Below, piece by piece: positions 23,686-35,016 of a DNA stretch of 64,000 nucleotides. The notes beneath the pieces are model-generated. The model saw only the letters and a program-made list of their open reading frames with translations. It ran no database searches and was not told where the DNA came from. The DNA comes from Plantago elongata (Eukaryota; Streptophyta; Magnoliopsida; Lamiales; Plantaginaceae): the NCBI GenBank assembly GCA_036897095.1, contig JAYMSP010000093.1:22205-86204 (forward strand), in the 5' to 3' direction. Made by a program: the position numbers and the translations under genes. Position 1 is the first letter of the stretch. Every line of letters starts with the position of its first letter.

Positions 23686-26600
23686 ATGAGTTTGGTGAGG
23701 AAGGGTGAAAGTGTGAACAGGAGTGTGAAGGATGATGACGGTAGTGCTGTTATTGTAGCTGTAAAGGCTTCTCGTGAGATTTCCAGATGTGCTTTGGCTT
23801 GGGCTCTAACCAATGTGGTTCAGTCAGGGGATAGTGTTAGGCTCCTGGTTGTCATTCCAGCTCATCAGCATCATGGTACAACCAAAATTCTCTTTTCTGG
23901 TTTTCATTCTGATTCTACTTTATTGGATTTTTTTGCAAAAACTGTGATATAACTATGTTTATGAGAGTATTTATGTGAGTTATGTGATGTGGAACATTTG
24001 TGATGGTGTTTATGAGTGTATTTATGTTCGCATTTATGTGAGTTATGTGATGTGGAACATTTGTAATGGTGTTTAAATTTTGTGTCTAAAATAAGACTGA
24101 GCATCTATGAAATTTCCTGCGGTTTGGTTTAGCAAGAATTTTGAGGTTTTGTTGATGCTTTGTTAGCTGCAACTTGAATTGTTAAGGTCAAATTTGTTGC
24201 TTGATGCAGCTGCTTGTCATTATAGAAAGGGAATGGTTTATGGTGACGTTTGTAGTTTCTTAATTGTTAAGTTGATTGTTTTAATAGGTTGGTTATGGGA
24301 GGGTCTTCACAAGCTTCATATACCACTTCCAAAACTCCATATGCCAAGATTTCATAGTGATTGCACACATACTCACCATCATATTCATTGGAACACGATG
24401 GTGACTGGAAACTTCGTTAAGCAGAAGAATCATATCACAGAGGTTTGCAATCAAATGATGTGTGACCTTTGGGAAACTTTTGATCCACAAAAGGTGCCAT
24501 TCTTTCGTATTCGTTTTTCTTTAGATTCAGATCTATGTGTTGCCTTGGTTAACGGCTGTTTTGATATAGGTTAGGTTGAAGATGAAAGTGGTTTATGGTG
24601 CTACACATGGAGTGGTGGCTTCTGAAGCCAAGAAAGCTCAAACACAATGGGTCGTGTTGGATAAGTAATATGCATAAATTTAGCTTTTGTTACTTTCACA
24701 TACCAATCAAGTATGTTCTATACCAGCTTATCTGATAAAATTTCCTTTCCTCATTATCTCTTGAAAGCCATATGAAAGAGGAAGCAAAAGCTTGTATGGA
24801 ACAGCTGGACTGCAATGTCGTGTTAGTGAGGCATTCGGGGCCAAAGGTTCTCCGTTTGAACCTAATTGAAGCAAGTAAGGCGGAGCCTGAGGTAGTCGTT
24901 ACGGGCTCAAAATGTAAACAAACTGATATCAAAGAGTGGAATGCCACTAAGGTACCAAATGTGACTCCTACAGGCAGCCCAGAGCATAAATTGTCACAGG
25001 GAACTTCTGAAAGTACATCCTCAATGTCGAGCATAGACATGTTTAACTCTCCAAAGTTCGTTTCTGAAATTGATTGGGAGCCAAAAGAGAAGAAGATATT
25101 ACCATCACCACCTGAAGACCATGACTTTGATAGAACTGACACTGAATCAGATAGTGATAACCTGAGCTCGTTTTCGGCAAGTGTGTCTTCTCAGCAATGC
25201 ATGGAAGAAAATTTTAGTTCTGCCGATGAAGGATCGAAGCATTTAAAGCGAGGCATACGAAGATCTCACAGAAAAACACCTAGTTCAATTTCTGAAGTTG
25301 ATGGCCATCCAGATTACTGTAGGAATATGAGAGAGATTATATCTGTAAACAAAACATCACCAGCCAACTCTCCTCCTCTTTGTACAGTGTGTCGGCATAA
25401 ATCACCCTTGTTTGGGCAGCCCCCCAAGTCTTTTTCATACTTTGAGCTTGAGCAAGCTACTTGTGGTTTCTCACAAGACAATTTCTTGGCCGAGGGTGGA
25501 TATGGTTCTGTATATAAAGGAGTGTTACCTGATGGTCAGTTCATTGCCGTGAAGCAGCATAAATCAGCTAGTTCGCAGGGTGATCGCGAGTTTTGTGCAG
25601 AAGTACATGCCTTGAGCTGCGCACAGCATCGTAATGTTGTCATGCTTATTGGTTACTGTGTGGAGGACGAAAGGCAGATACTAGTTTATGAATACATCTG
25701 TAATGGTTCTCTGGATTCTCATCTATATGGTACTTCACTAGTTCCAGCACATTTACCCTTTATATGACAAAGAATTTAGCTCGGTCCAAGTTTTTCTCTT
25801 TTGTGATCCTTTCCATTCTAAAATGCAGGACATGATCATGATCCATTGGACTGGGCTGCACGCAAAAAGATTGCGGTTGGAGCTTCTCGCGGATTGAGTT
25901 ACCTTCACGAGGAATGCAGAGTAGGCTGCATAGTCCATCGGGATATGAGGCCAAACAACATTCTCCTGACCCATGATTTTGAGCCATTAGTATGCCTCTC
26001 TTCTCTACAAATCCATTATATATCGGCGTGCTGTAATAGAGTTCCAGACTTCTCATTTGCTTCTGTTGAATTAGTTATTTTTATGTTATGAATCTTGAGG
26101 CATCATTTCTTTTCATGTTCTTAAAGAATTTTATCTTTTATTATGTTTCTCCTTTGTTTTCGAACAAAGGTTGGAGATTTTGGACTTGCAAGGTTGCAAC
26201 CTGACAGACTTCTAACTGAGGAGACCAGAGTGATTGGGACGTTCGGATACTTGGCTCCAGAATATGCTCAAACTGGCCAAATCTGCGAAAAAGCAGATGT
26301 ATACTCATTTGGCGTGGTGTTGGTGGAACTGATCACCGGGAGGAAAGCTGTCGATATAAACAGACCGAAGGGCGAACAGTGCCTCACCCTCTGGGTGAGA
26401 ATCTGCAAATGCTTGTTACCTTATCATACTGAAACCTGCACAATGTTCTTATATAGCTATCTTTTCTACCATTCTTTATCTGCAGGCGCGTTCTTTGCTC
26501 GAAGAAAATGCAGTGTCAAAACTAGTTGATCCATGTCTGGCAAACAGCTACTTGGAGAAAGAGGTCCAGGCAATGATGCATTGTGCTTCCTTGTGCCTAC

Positions 26601-26759
26601 ACCGAGACCCTGAGTCGAGGCCTCGAATGTCTCAGGTAAAGATGATATCCTTTCCGTCTAAAGATAGATACATCACAACAGTTTCGCAGAATGTTACAAA
26701 ACTTGAAACTTTTATTGTTTTAGGTGCATCGGATGTTGGAAGGTGATGTTTTTCATTGA
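23686..26759 (+). CDS. USP-domain receptor-like cytoplasmic protein kinase
   Basis: Eight exons: 23686-23875, 24288-24493, 24570-24664, 24768-25729, 25829-25989, 26170-26394, 26486-26635 and 26724-26759, giving 674 residues. Residues 1-165 form a universal-stress-protein / adenine nucleotide alpha-hydrolase-like domain ([20 protein letters not shown]). A Ser-rich linker ends in [19 protein letters not shown]. The kinase domain has a glycine loop ([12 protein letters not shown], about 405), the VAIK-type lysine (IAVKQHK, about 425), HRDMRPNN (about 521), GDFG (540-543) and [12 protein letters not shown]. There is no signal peptide or membrane span. Databases call relatives 'inactive protein kinase SELMODRAFT_444075-like', yet all catalytic residues are present here. 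The role is probably cytoplasmic signalling; substrates are unknown. The start is the ATG at 23686. Intron 1 holds a two-copy repeat. Confidence 0.9.
23969..24077. repeat. Two-copy direct repeat in intron 1 of the kinase, period 63
   Basis: About 43 bases starting ATTTATGTGAGTTATGTG at 23969 recur at 24032 with one mismatch. Confidence 0.8.
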
Positions 26760-27514
26760 GCTAAACTTAGCACGAGAGCTCCATTTAACGTTACAAGCAG
26801 CAAAGGAGCTGGCTCAACAGAAGTGCTTCACCAACCAAGACGGAACACACCACAACGCCATCTTCCCAGAGTTGGCAATGTTTTATTATAAACCGAATTT
26901 TGCTTAGTTCATGTTCCTGCAACTTAGTAACAGTGTGTAGTCCTAGCATCTCTTCTCTGTTTTTTCCGTTGATGGTAATGTGGTATTAGTCTCTGTGGCA
27001 AAAGGGGAAATATCCCATTATGTAGAAATTGAATTGTATAGTTTTGCATTTTCGCATAGACTTATCAATCATATATTCATATTCAGCAGTGTTCATTACA
27101 AGTCTACAGAAAGAGTGTGCTAAATCCAAATTAACACGCTTTTTGACATCAAAGTTCAACTTAGTTGGTAATCGTTTCTAACTTTCCCCACCAGCCCTCC
27201 AATTGCACTGGCACTAGAGAAAAAAGTTCTACATCCGACTTGCAAGTTCACCGACAATTAAAGAAACTACTTGCACAAACAAATAACCAAACACAATTCT
27301 ACAATTTAGAGTTCAGAAAGAGACCCAGATTTCTACCAAAAAGATATGCAACTCTTCAGCATCTCAAATATGTGAAAATGTTGGGTTGTTATATGCTACT
27401 AAGAGCAACTAACATACAAATTGATTGTCCATCAGATTATTCCTCTTTTAACTATGAAGGTAGCCATTTTCTTAAAACAGATCTTCAAAACGCTGTTAAA
27501 ACATACAAGAGAGG
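26760..27514. other. Convergent intergenic region, kinase and bL12m 3' ends
   Basis: No gene seen beyond the 3' untranslated regions of the two flanking genes. Confidence 0.55.
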
Positions 27515-28099
27515 CTATTCCATCACTGCAACTCCTCCGACAGCTTTGATTTTCTCAATGATGGCATTGGCCTCATCTTTTGTGACGTTCTGCTTGAGTA
27601 TCGCAGGAACTTTCTCAACCAAATCCTTGGCTTCCTTCAGCCCTAAATCTGTGAAAGAACGGATCTCTTTGATCACCTTCAATTTTGCAGCAGCATCAAA
27701 TTTCTCCAACTTAATATCAAAAGTAGTCTTCTCAACCTTTTCCTCAGCAGCCTTAGACGGTCCAGCACCCACACCTTGTGTACCCAAGTCCACTCCTCCT
27801 ACGTCAATATGTTCCAATTTCGGCTGGCACATCAACATTTGTCCCAGAGTGGGCCAGATTTGCATACGCTCCTCTGGAGACAGAGATGCAATTTTTTCGA
27901 CAAGCTGAACAATCTTCTCCGATGGTGGAGGTCTTGGTCCATATGGTTCATAAAAGGCAGGGTACTTGTACTTTGGGGGCTTGGACGTGGGATCTCTTGG
28001 AGCAAAGTCACGCTGGAAGCAACGACACTGCAAAGGACCCCTTGTTCCAAGAAGATCACGTTGGCCACGAACCGTTCTACATAAAGTAGCTAGCCTCAT
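27515..28099 (-). CDS. Mitochondrial large-subunit ribosomal protein bL12m (L7/L12 family)
   Basis: Single coding exon of 194 residues. The N-terminus [20 protein letters not shown] is basic, lacks acids early on and suits a mitochondrial presequence. A Pro-rich stretch ([19 protein letters not shown]) precedes the N-terminal dimerisation helix region ([15 protein letters not shown]). After a Gly/Ala hinge comes the L7/L12 C-terminal domain, about residues 126-194 ([27 protein letters not shown]). That domain recruits translation GTPases on the ribosome stalk. The Pro-rich segment typifies plant mitochondrial forms rather than the plastid one. A good minus-strand donor at 28882 (GAG|GTATG) suggests a leader intron of nearly 800 bases ending just before the ATG. 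Confidence 0.9.
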   Translation of the reverse strand: MRLATLCRTVRGQRDLLGTRGPLQCRCFQRDFAPRDPTSKPPKYKYPAFYEPYGPRPPPSEKIVQLVEKIASLSPEERMQIWPTLGQMLMCQPKLEHIDVGGVDLGTQGVGAGPSKAAEEKVEKTTFDIKLEKFDAAAKLKVIKEIRSFTDLGLKEAKDLVEKVPAILKQNVTKDEANAIIEKIKAVGGVAVME

Positions 28100-31000
28100 A
28101 GTTATTATAGTTTATACGAGTTGCAATTACGACTCAGCAATCACCGGAGAAGATATATTAACCCTACAACACCCTGTAACATCAGTTGAAACTTGAGATC
28201 TTTCACCACGGAAAACACTCCTGCCTTCAGCGAAACCAAATACAATGCAATTAATGATATATCCTTTAAACCACAGCACTTCAGATTAGCAAAAAACTTC
28301 AGATTATTGTGAAACATGTAAAAGTTGTTTTTGAGCAAATCTGGTGAGTATTTACAAAATGTGCCTAAAAACAGATACTCAAGTGATTTCCCGAAAATCA
28401 TCTACACGGCTGATTCGAACAACAAGCTGATCATCTACGACTAATAAGCTAAAGAGTTTTATAAGCTGGTGACTCTGCTACAAATAAACAAGTAGTTAAC
28501 ATACAAACACATAATCAAAATCACACTTTCATAACGAATTCGGCACGAATACACAAGCATCTCAAAAATCATAATTAGCAAGAAGACTCGTAAAAATACG
28601 AGTACTGCTAAAGAATTGAAAATGGCGATTTAGGAATAATAATATACTAAAACCCTAGCTAACGAACTAAAGATCAAATCTTTTGCTCCATTTCATCACT
28701 TCTCTTCCCAATTCCATCAAATTTAAGTGTAGAGGAACAGAAATCATCAATATTCAAGAACAAACTAGGAAATTTGTTCTAACTTCAGCTCAGAATTCAT
28801 CAATTGTCACCAAATTAGCTAAAACGAAAGATGGGCAACAAGAAGAGATAAAAAGATTAGAATGGATGAGAAGAGTCATACCTCGAAGACACTCGGTGGC
28901 CGGAAAAAGGACGGCTGATCGGAAAATGTTTAGGCCTGCGATTTATCAGACTCCTCAATTGAGCAGCTATAGTCGAGGAGTTCACATCCCAATTTTGGGC
29001 TTCTATGTCAAATAAGGGGCCAATTCGGCCCACAGTCCAATAATCTCATATTGTAATTGGGTGAAAGTCTGGTTGAAAATACGTGAATTATATACATTTG
29101 ATAAAATTTTATTAATGAATTTAACCGATTGTCAACAATTTGTAAAAAAGTTTACGTTCGAGTTTGATCAACACGAGTTTGAAAGCGAGCAAGTTCAACT
29201 TGCTTTTAATCAAGTCACGAGCACTCTGAAAAAAGTTCCACCGTTTATGAGCAATTCTTGATGTAAATAAATTTATATTTATAATTATATACTTAATGTT
29301 ATGTAGGAGTATACTGTATTTTAGAAATTTAGTAACATATTAATGTTGAAAATGTTATTTACCTATAAATATATTAAAAACTGTCCTAAGGTTAAATATA
29401 GCAATTTAAATAATTATTAGGTTTACTTAGCCGTTTGAGAAAAGTTCGTGAGTTATCTGAACGATCACATAATTTCAAATCTCAATAAAAATTTTGTTTG
29501 ACATCAAGTTAACTTCTATGAGACGATTAACGCTCGATAAAATTTACGCTCAACTTGTTATAAATGTATTGTATTCTGATATTTTGTCTGTTGCACTTTT
29601 TTTTAAAATTATTATTGAAGATGAAATATAGCATTACAATTACAATTGTTGAATAAGACGAATTTATCAATCGATTCTAGATGCAAATCAACACCAATCT
29701 CTATTCAGAAAATATAATCACCCATTTCAAGAAATCGAACCCGCGACCTCATGGTTACGGAAAATCTCTGTTGCACATTATAACGTATATTATATATGTA
29801 TATATATAATTTGATTAGAATATAACACTATAATATGCGACACGATGGTATAAATTTTGGCCAAATTGCACCATAACTTTTTGAGTCGAGGGGCAATCGT
29901 GTTACTGATTCGTTTATGAAAATTGGATATATACTTGCAACTAAGTTTTACACGGGTCAAATACCTTTTTGATGAAACTGATAAATATGATGATCATTAA
30001 CGTACTCGTGGAATGTTGTGATAATTTGCAGCCTAAAAGTTGAAATTGAACAAACTATTGACCTAAAAATTCAACTATAAGGAATATTCTCAGATATTAA
30101 TAATTACACTATGATAGATATATTTTCCTGCAATGTGTCCACTTTTATTTTTATCTTCTCCTTGATAAGACACATTAAATGTCCTGCACATCAATCTTCT
30201 TGGTCTCATGATAATGTGGAAAACAAATTGGACTTTTTCTTCCTCAATAAGTTGGTTAAACCACTACTAAAAAATAGGGATGTATTCAACAGTCAATAAT
30301 TTTTACTTATATTAAAATTTTATTAGTTATATATGATAATTTACAATTTATTCTTGAATATGTATGTTGATAATGTTGGTGTAAGCTATTCACCATGACT
30401 AATTGTTGTTATACCACTACAAGAATGTTGAAGAATAGCGACATCAATACCCTATACGTTGTATTAAATACACTGGATTAATGATATAATTCGTCGCTAT
30501 TAGTGACGAATTGCTAAAATTTAACGACGGATTCTATCCTTAATCCAGTGTATCTAGTACAACGTATAGGGTAGGTCATATCTAACGACGGATTCTATCT
30601 AGTTACCAGTACACTCTAACACCACACAACGTATATCCTGTATATCCAATATACCATGTTCTATTATTATTTTTGATATTACGCTAATCGGCTTTACATA
30701 TATGGTAGGTCATACTAGAAGAATTAAAGTCATATGAAGTTAGGAAAAGAACATTTTCTTTATCTCAATCTCTTTAAAGCAAGCACAAAGTTGCTTTTTA
30801 ATATCTACAAAGTATAAAACATAGTTCCTTGCATATGTCAAATCAACATGGCACGTAACATATGTGGTTATTAACATTTCATGGTTAATTCTAAACATTA
30901 TATATTTAATATGGTCGCTGGTCGCATCACTTCAGTATTAAGTATCTAATGTTTATAATTAAATTATACTATATATTAAGAAAAATAAGAAACGGTATCT

Positions 31001-32151
31001 TGTAAAAGATGATATGTTAATGTGGTACTACTGCCTAATAATTGAGTCACTTTTCCGATCGATAAAAAGTGGACTATTAAAACCAATGACTAGTTATCTT
31101 TAACATCTTAATCATTGAGATAAAGCTCCACTAATTATCTTTATATATTATCAAGTCCCATAAAATCTTATTCTTCTAATTAATACTAATCCCACACAAT
31201 TTGGTATACATTGGCTGCTCGTAAAATTAAAGCCAATATGTAAACGTGTATGTTTGTAAACAACAATTGCGTCCTTGTCAAAACATGTTAACTATATTAC
31301 CCTTTATTTGGAGAGAGAAATAAAAATCTAACTTCTCATATATGCCACTTGTGTTATAACTTGTTCAACTTAAATATGAAGTGCACAAGTGGCATTCAAG
31401 CAACTTGGTAATCCAAGGTCTTAAAATTTGACCATGTCAACAGACTTGAGAAAGCTTCCGGTCGATTGTCACGACTTAATCGATCATCTCATTATGCGAT
31501 TTTATAATCTTATTCAATCAGAATAACATTTCTTATTATTACTTTAGTATTTTCCGGTGACTATAAATAAGAGGGACTCCGTATATATAACTTTTTAAAA
31601 GAGAAATTAACAAATCTGATATCAATCGTTTTTATCATATATCACTAACTTTATTAATTCGATTCACCGAATATAACATACATGTAGTAAAAATGAATTG
31701 TGTATAATCTCACCCAAGTCACAAATAGATATTAGTTAGACTTAGACTTATTATTTGACACAGACATGCAGGATATTATATTTCCCAGTTGTAAAAGATT
31801 ACTCAAAAGATTGAAACCCTACCTATGAAGGCTTTGTTTCAAATATCTTCTTTTCTATTCTGTTTAAGGTAGAGAGATCTAGAAAGCTAATGGTTTGTTT
31901 GTTAATTGTGAACTGTTAATAATCCTAGTTGTAAAAATATCCAAAAGAGAAATGCATATCCAATCATGTACAATTGTTGTGCAAAACCTTTTTTCCTTCA
32001 TAAAACCCCACTCACCTTAAACATTATATCTCACATATCTGCACCAATCTCTCTCTCTATCTCTATCTCTCTGCATGTAGAAGTATAGCAAGTTAAGGTT
32101 ACCCTTATAAGAAGTAACTGTCGGTTGTTTAAGGGCATTGTCCTAAAGAGT
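28100..32151. other. 4 kb spacer, bL12m leader region and MYB promoter
   Basis: No gene seen. 28100-28950 is probably the leader intron and first noncoding exon of bL12m. 29730-29750 carries, on the minus strand, GGTCGCGGGTTCGATT, a B-box-like fragment of another SINE type. A hairpin element with a CACTA-like end is at 30415-30600. 32047-32074 is a TC-rich microsatellite in the probable MYB leader. Confidence 0.5.
30415..30600. mobile_element. Foldback element with CACTA-type end
   Basis: CACTACAAGAA at 30415 matches the terminal sequence of plant CACTA (En/Spm) elements and is followed by the typical TAGCGAC. Arms 30449-30480 and 30541-30572 are inverted repeats matching at 30 of 32 positions. 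The loop contains a smaller stem (AATTCGTCGCT / AGTGACGAATT). TAACGACGGATTCTATC is directly repeated at 30521 and 30583. No matching right terminus was found, so it is a fragment or one-ended derivative. Confidence 0.55.
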
Positions 32152-33400
32152 ATGGGTAGGAAATGCTCACATTGTGGGAACATAGGGCACAATTCAAGAA
32201 CTTGCAACATTGGTACCACTAGTAATAAAGCTCCCAATAGTATTGGAGTCAGAGTATTTGGTGTGCAGCTTGATATCTCCTCATCTTCATCTCTCAAGAA
32301 AAGCTTCAGCTTTGATTGCCTCTCGGCTTCGTCATCGTCTCCATCTTCATCTTCGTCGCATGTCAATCCGACTAGTACCGAGTCGCCCGTTGGTGGTTAT
32401 CTATCAGATGGCCCATTAGGCCAAGTGCCTGAGAGAAAGAAAGGTATACTGTCAAGGGCTTAACTGGACCTGTTGAAGCAAACCAAAAGTCAAAACTTTA
32501 TGCTTTTAGAAGTTTATGCCTCTTTGTTAAAGCATGTCTGGTTTTTTATGGCAAAGTTCAATGATATTTATACTGGCCATGTATGAATTTTATTCTCAAT
32601 CAGGTTCTGGAATCAAGAACCTGATCAGACTTCAATTTTTGTTTGAGTACTAATTGCTGATGAATTTGATTATCAGGAGTTCCATGGACAGAAGAGGAAC
32701 ATCACATGTTCCTGATGGGACTCGAAAAGCTTGGGAAAGGAGATTGGAGAGGCATCTCAAGAAACTACGTGACTACTCGTACTCCGACTCAAGTTGCTAG
32801 TCATGCTCAGAAGTACTTTCTCCGGCAGAACAGCCTCAACAAGAAGAAACGGCGCTCTAGTCTCTTTGACATGGTATTCACTCTGCCTCTTTTGGTCTTT
32901 TTGAACTGCATTTTTCGCCCTTTATGTTTTTGGGAACGGATATCCTGCCATAAGGATAGTTTCATGGGTGTCTCAGTGATTTAAAATATTGTAGATTGAA
33001 ATCAGCTTACGTCTACAACTCGAATTCTGGGAACTATCCCTAAGAGTAGTTTGAACGTTCCCTGGAGGGCTATCTAGACTCTTCGTGGGAGTTAAATTAT
33101 TCTGTCATGTAACAGGCCGGTGCAAACAATGCTGCCTCGAAACGTGAAGTTTACCTAGACCTCAATTGTTTCGAAGACGGCCAGGAGCAGGAACCAGATG
33201 AACAAGAAAACGTTGATGATTTTCCAATGGATTCCCCTTCACAGCAGAGTTACATCTGGCCATATGATAATCTCAACTCTCGGTTATCTTCTACACTAAT
33301 GCCGATGAACTACAACTCTCACAATGCAGCTTCTGATCAGCTGGAGCTTACACTTTCAGCTCCTAGGAACGAATCATCGACAAATTTAGTCTTTACATAA
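32152..33400 (+). CDS. SHAQKYF-type single-MYB transcription factor with zinc knuckle and EAR motif (At5g56840 / KUA1 group)
   Basis: Three exons, 32152-32443, 32677-32873 and 33116-33400, giving 257 residues. A zinc knuckle C-X2-C-X4-H-X4-C occupies residues 5-18 ([14 protein letters not shown]), followed by a serine-rich region. The MYB-related domain spans about 98-148 ([20 protein letters not shown] ... [12 protein letters not shown]) and has the SHAQKYF signature that binds TATCCA/I-box-type sites. Two repression-type motifs are seen: LDLN (177-180) and LELTL (239-243), an LxLxL EAR motif that recruits TOPLESS-type corepressors. It is thus probably a nuclear repressor; relatives act in sugar, hormone or growth responses. 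The start ATG at 32152 gives MGRKCSHC, the family's usual opening. The 5' leader is TC-rich. Confidence 0.92.
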
Positions 33401-33735
33401 GTCTGAATGATCAATTGATCAGTATCAATCAAGCATCCTCTGTTTTAAAACAAATGAAGTGATCTGCTACTCTATGATGCAGTATTTCAAATATTAGTTT
33501 TTACTAGAAGTTATTCACTTTCATTCCAGGAGTAGTCTACTTGTGCCTCCTGGTGTATTGCTACTACAAATGTGAGCCTGAGTTATAAACTGAGGCAATC
33601 AGTCACAACTTCGCTATCATATTCATCAAAACGCGGCCATTGCAACATGAACGTTTAGGTTCTCCGGAAGAAAATCCGTCAATGTCCAAGTAACCACTAA
33701 ATTCACAACTAACTTGCATCATCATAACGTACAAA

Positions 33736-34460
33736 GAAAGAAATTGTAGAACATATTACATCACATGTATTATGTATACTACGAGTACGAGAATCACATA
33801 TATTGGTTTCCTCATACTAGTATCCTGACCAGATGCACCTACATGATACAAACACAAACACTCTGATCACTTAGAATGTGTCTAGTAGGTTGATTGATCT
33901 GAATACGAACATCAAGACACAAATATTGTTAGAAAATGTGTAAAGAAAGAAATTGTATAGCATATCATATCACGTGTATACAACAAGTATAACCAATAAT
34001 GATTTTTAACAAGTATTCTGACCCGCAGTTGGACCTACAAGACACATATACTGTGACCACTTAGAGTATTTCTGGTAGGTGCATTGACCCTTATACGTAA
34101 ATCAAGACACATAACACCGAGAGTATGTGAACCACGAAAATGTGAAATTCTATACATGAATGATAACACATATCGGTTTTCTCGATACTAAGGGGCTGAT
34201 TGGCATGGCACTCAAATGGCCATTTAGATGTGATTTTGATGAAATTGTGTTTGGATTGAAATTGAAATGGGTTATTTTAAGTGTATTTTAAGTCAAATCA
34301 ATGTTCATCGAGTCCATTAATGGGGATATTTAAATGATTGGCCAATCAGCCCCTAAATATCATATCCAACTACACCTACAATACATAACCAGTGTGACCG
34401 ACCACACATATTGTTAAAATGTGTTTGGCAGGTGTGTACTGGGTACGAACATCAGATTTA
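33736..34460. repeat. Three-copy degenerate tandem repeat, period about 200 bases
   Basis: Units start near 33736, 33943 and 34138. Each runs through an AAATTGTA..CATAT block, a TATTCTGAC/TATCCTGACC block, a CTGATCACTTAGAATGTGTC-like block and an ACGAACATCAAGACAC-like block, at roughly 70-80% identity by eye. The third copy is split by the insertion at 34192-34353. Confidence 0.6.
34192..34353. mobile_element. Tourist-like (PIF/Harbinger) MITE, 162 bases, TAA target duplication
   Basis: Terminal inverted repeats GGGGCTGATTGGC and GCCAATCAGCCCC bound the element. TAA is duplicated at 34189-34191 and 34354-34356. A three-base TAA/TTA duplication and GGGG-initial ends are diagnostic of the PIF/Harbinger group. 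It is non-coding, and removing it restores continuity of the surrounding tandem-repeat unit. Confidence 0.85.
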
Positions 34461-34974
34461 CCATATCTTTGGTTTACGAAATTTGGGAACTGAGACTATG
34501 TTGGTTAATGGAAAAGAAGAAGAAAGATTGATGATTCAGTTGTGTAAAAAGCATATGCTGCTACGCCTGTTGATCATCGAGAGTAATTAATTATACCGAA
34601 CATACCGACAAGTATTGTCATTACTTTTTAAATCCATGGACCATTTTCTTTCTACTGCTACTGGGACTCTAATGGTGACATCTCCTTATTAATTGGCCGA
34701 TTCTCCAATTCATGAATATTCACAGAAACAGGGTATTATTGGTTGGAGTTATTACTGCACCTATAGATAGCCACTGTCCAAGCGTCGTATGATATCGATA
34801 TTTCGTGTGTTGTACACTTGTATACAACGCCATATTGATATAACAATAACTGTAAAGATTATAGTAAGATAAAGAGAAATTGAACGGTACATTTGAAAGA
34901 TTCTGAGGATAATTGTATGGAATTTGGTAGAATCTAATGTGTACAGTTTGACTCCAAGTTGCAAGATGCAAGTT

Positions 34975-35016
34975 GTGCAACAAACATCTGCAAGTGGTGC
35001 AACAAACATCTGCAAG
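34975..35016. repeat. Two-copy 20-base repeat, period 22
   Basis: GTGCAACAAACATCTGCAAG occurs at 34975 and again at 34997. A related AAGTTGCAAGATGCAAGTT lies just upstream. Confidence 0.8.

Noticed and set aside
27165-28196. Several plus-strand open frames across bL12m
   Set aside because: Antisense shadows of a recognisable ribosomal protein; no domain of their own.
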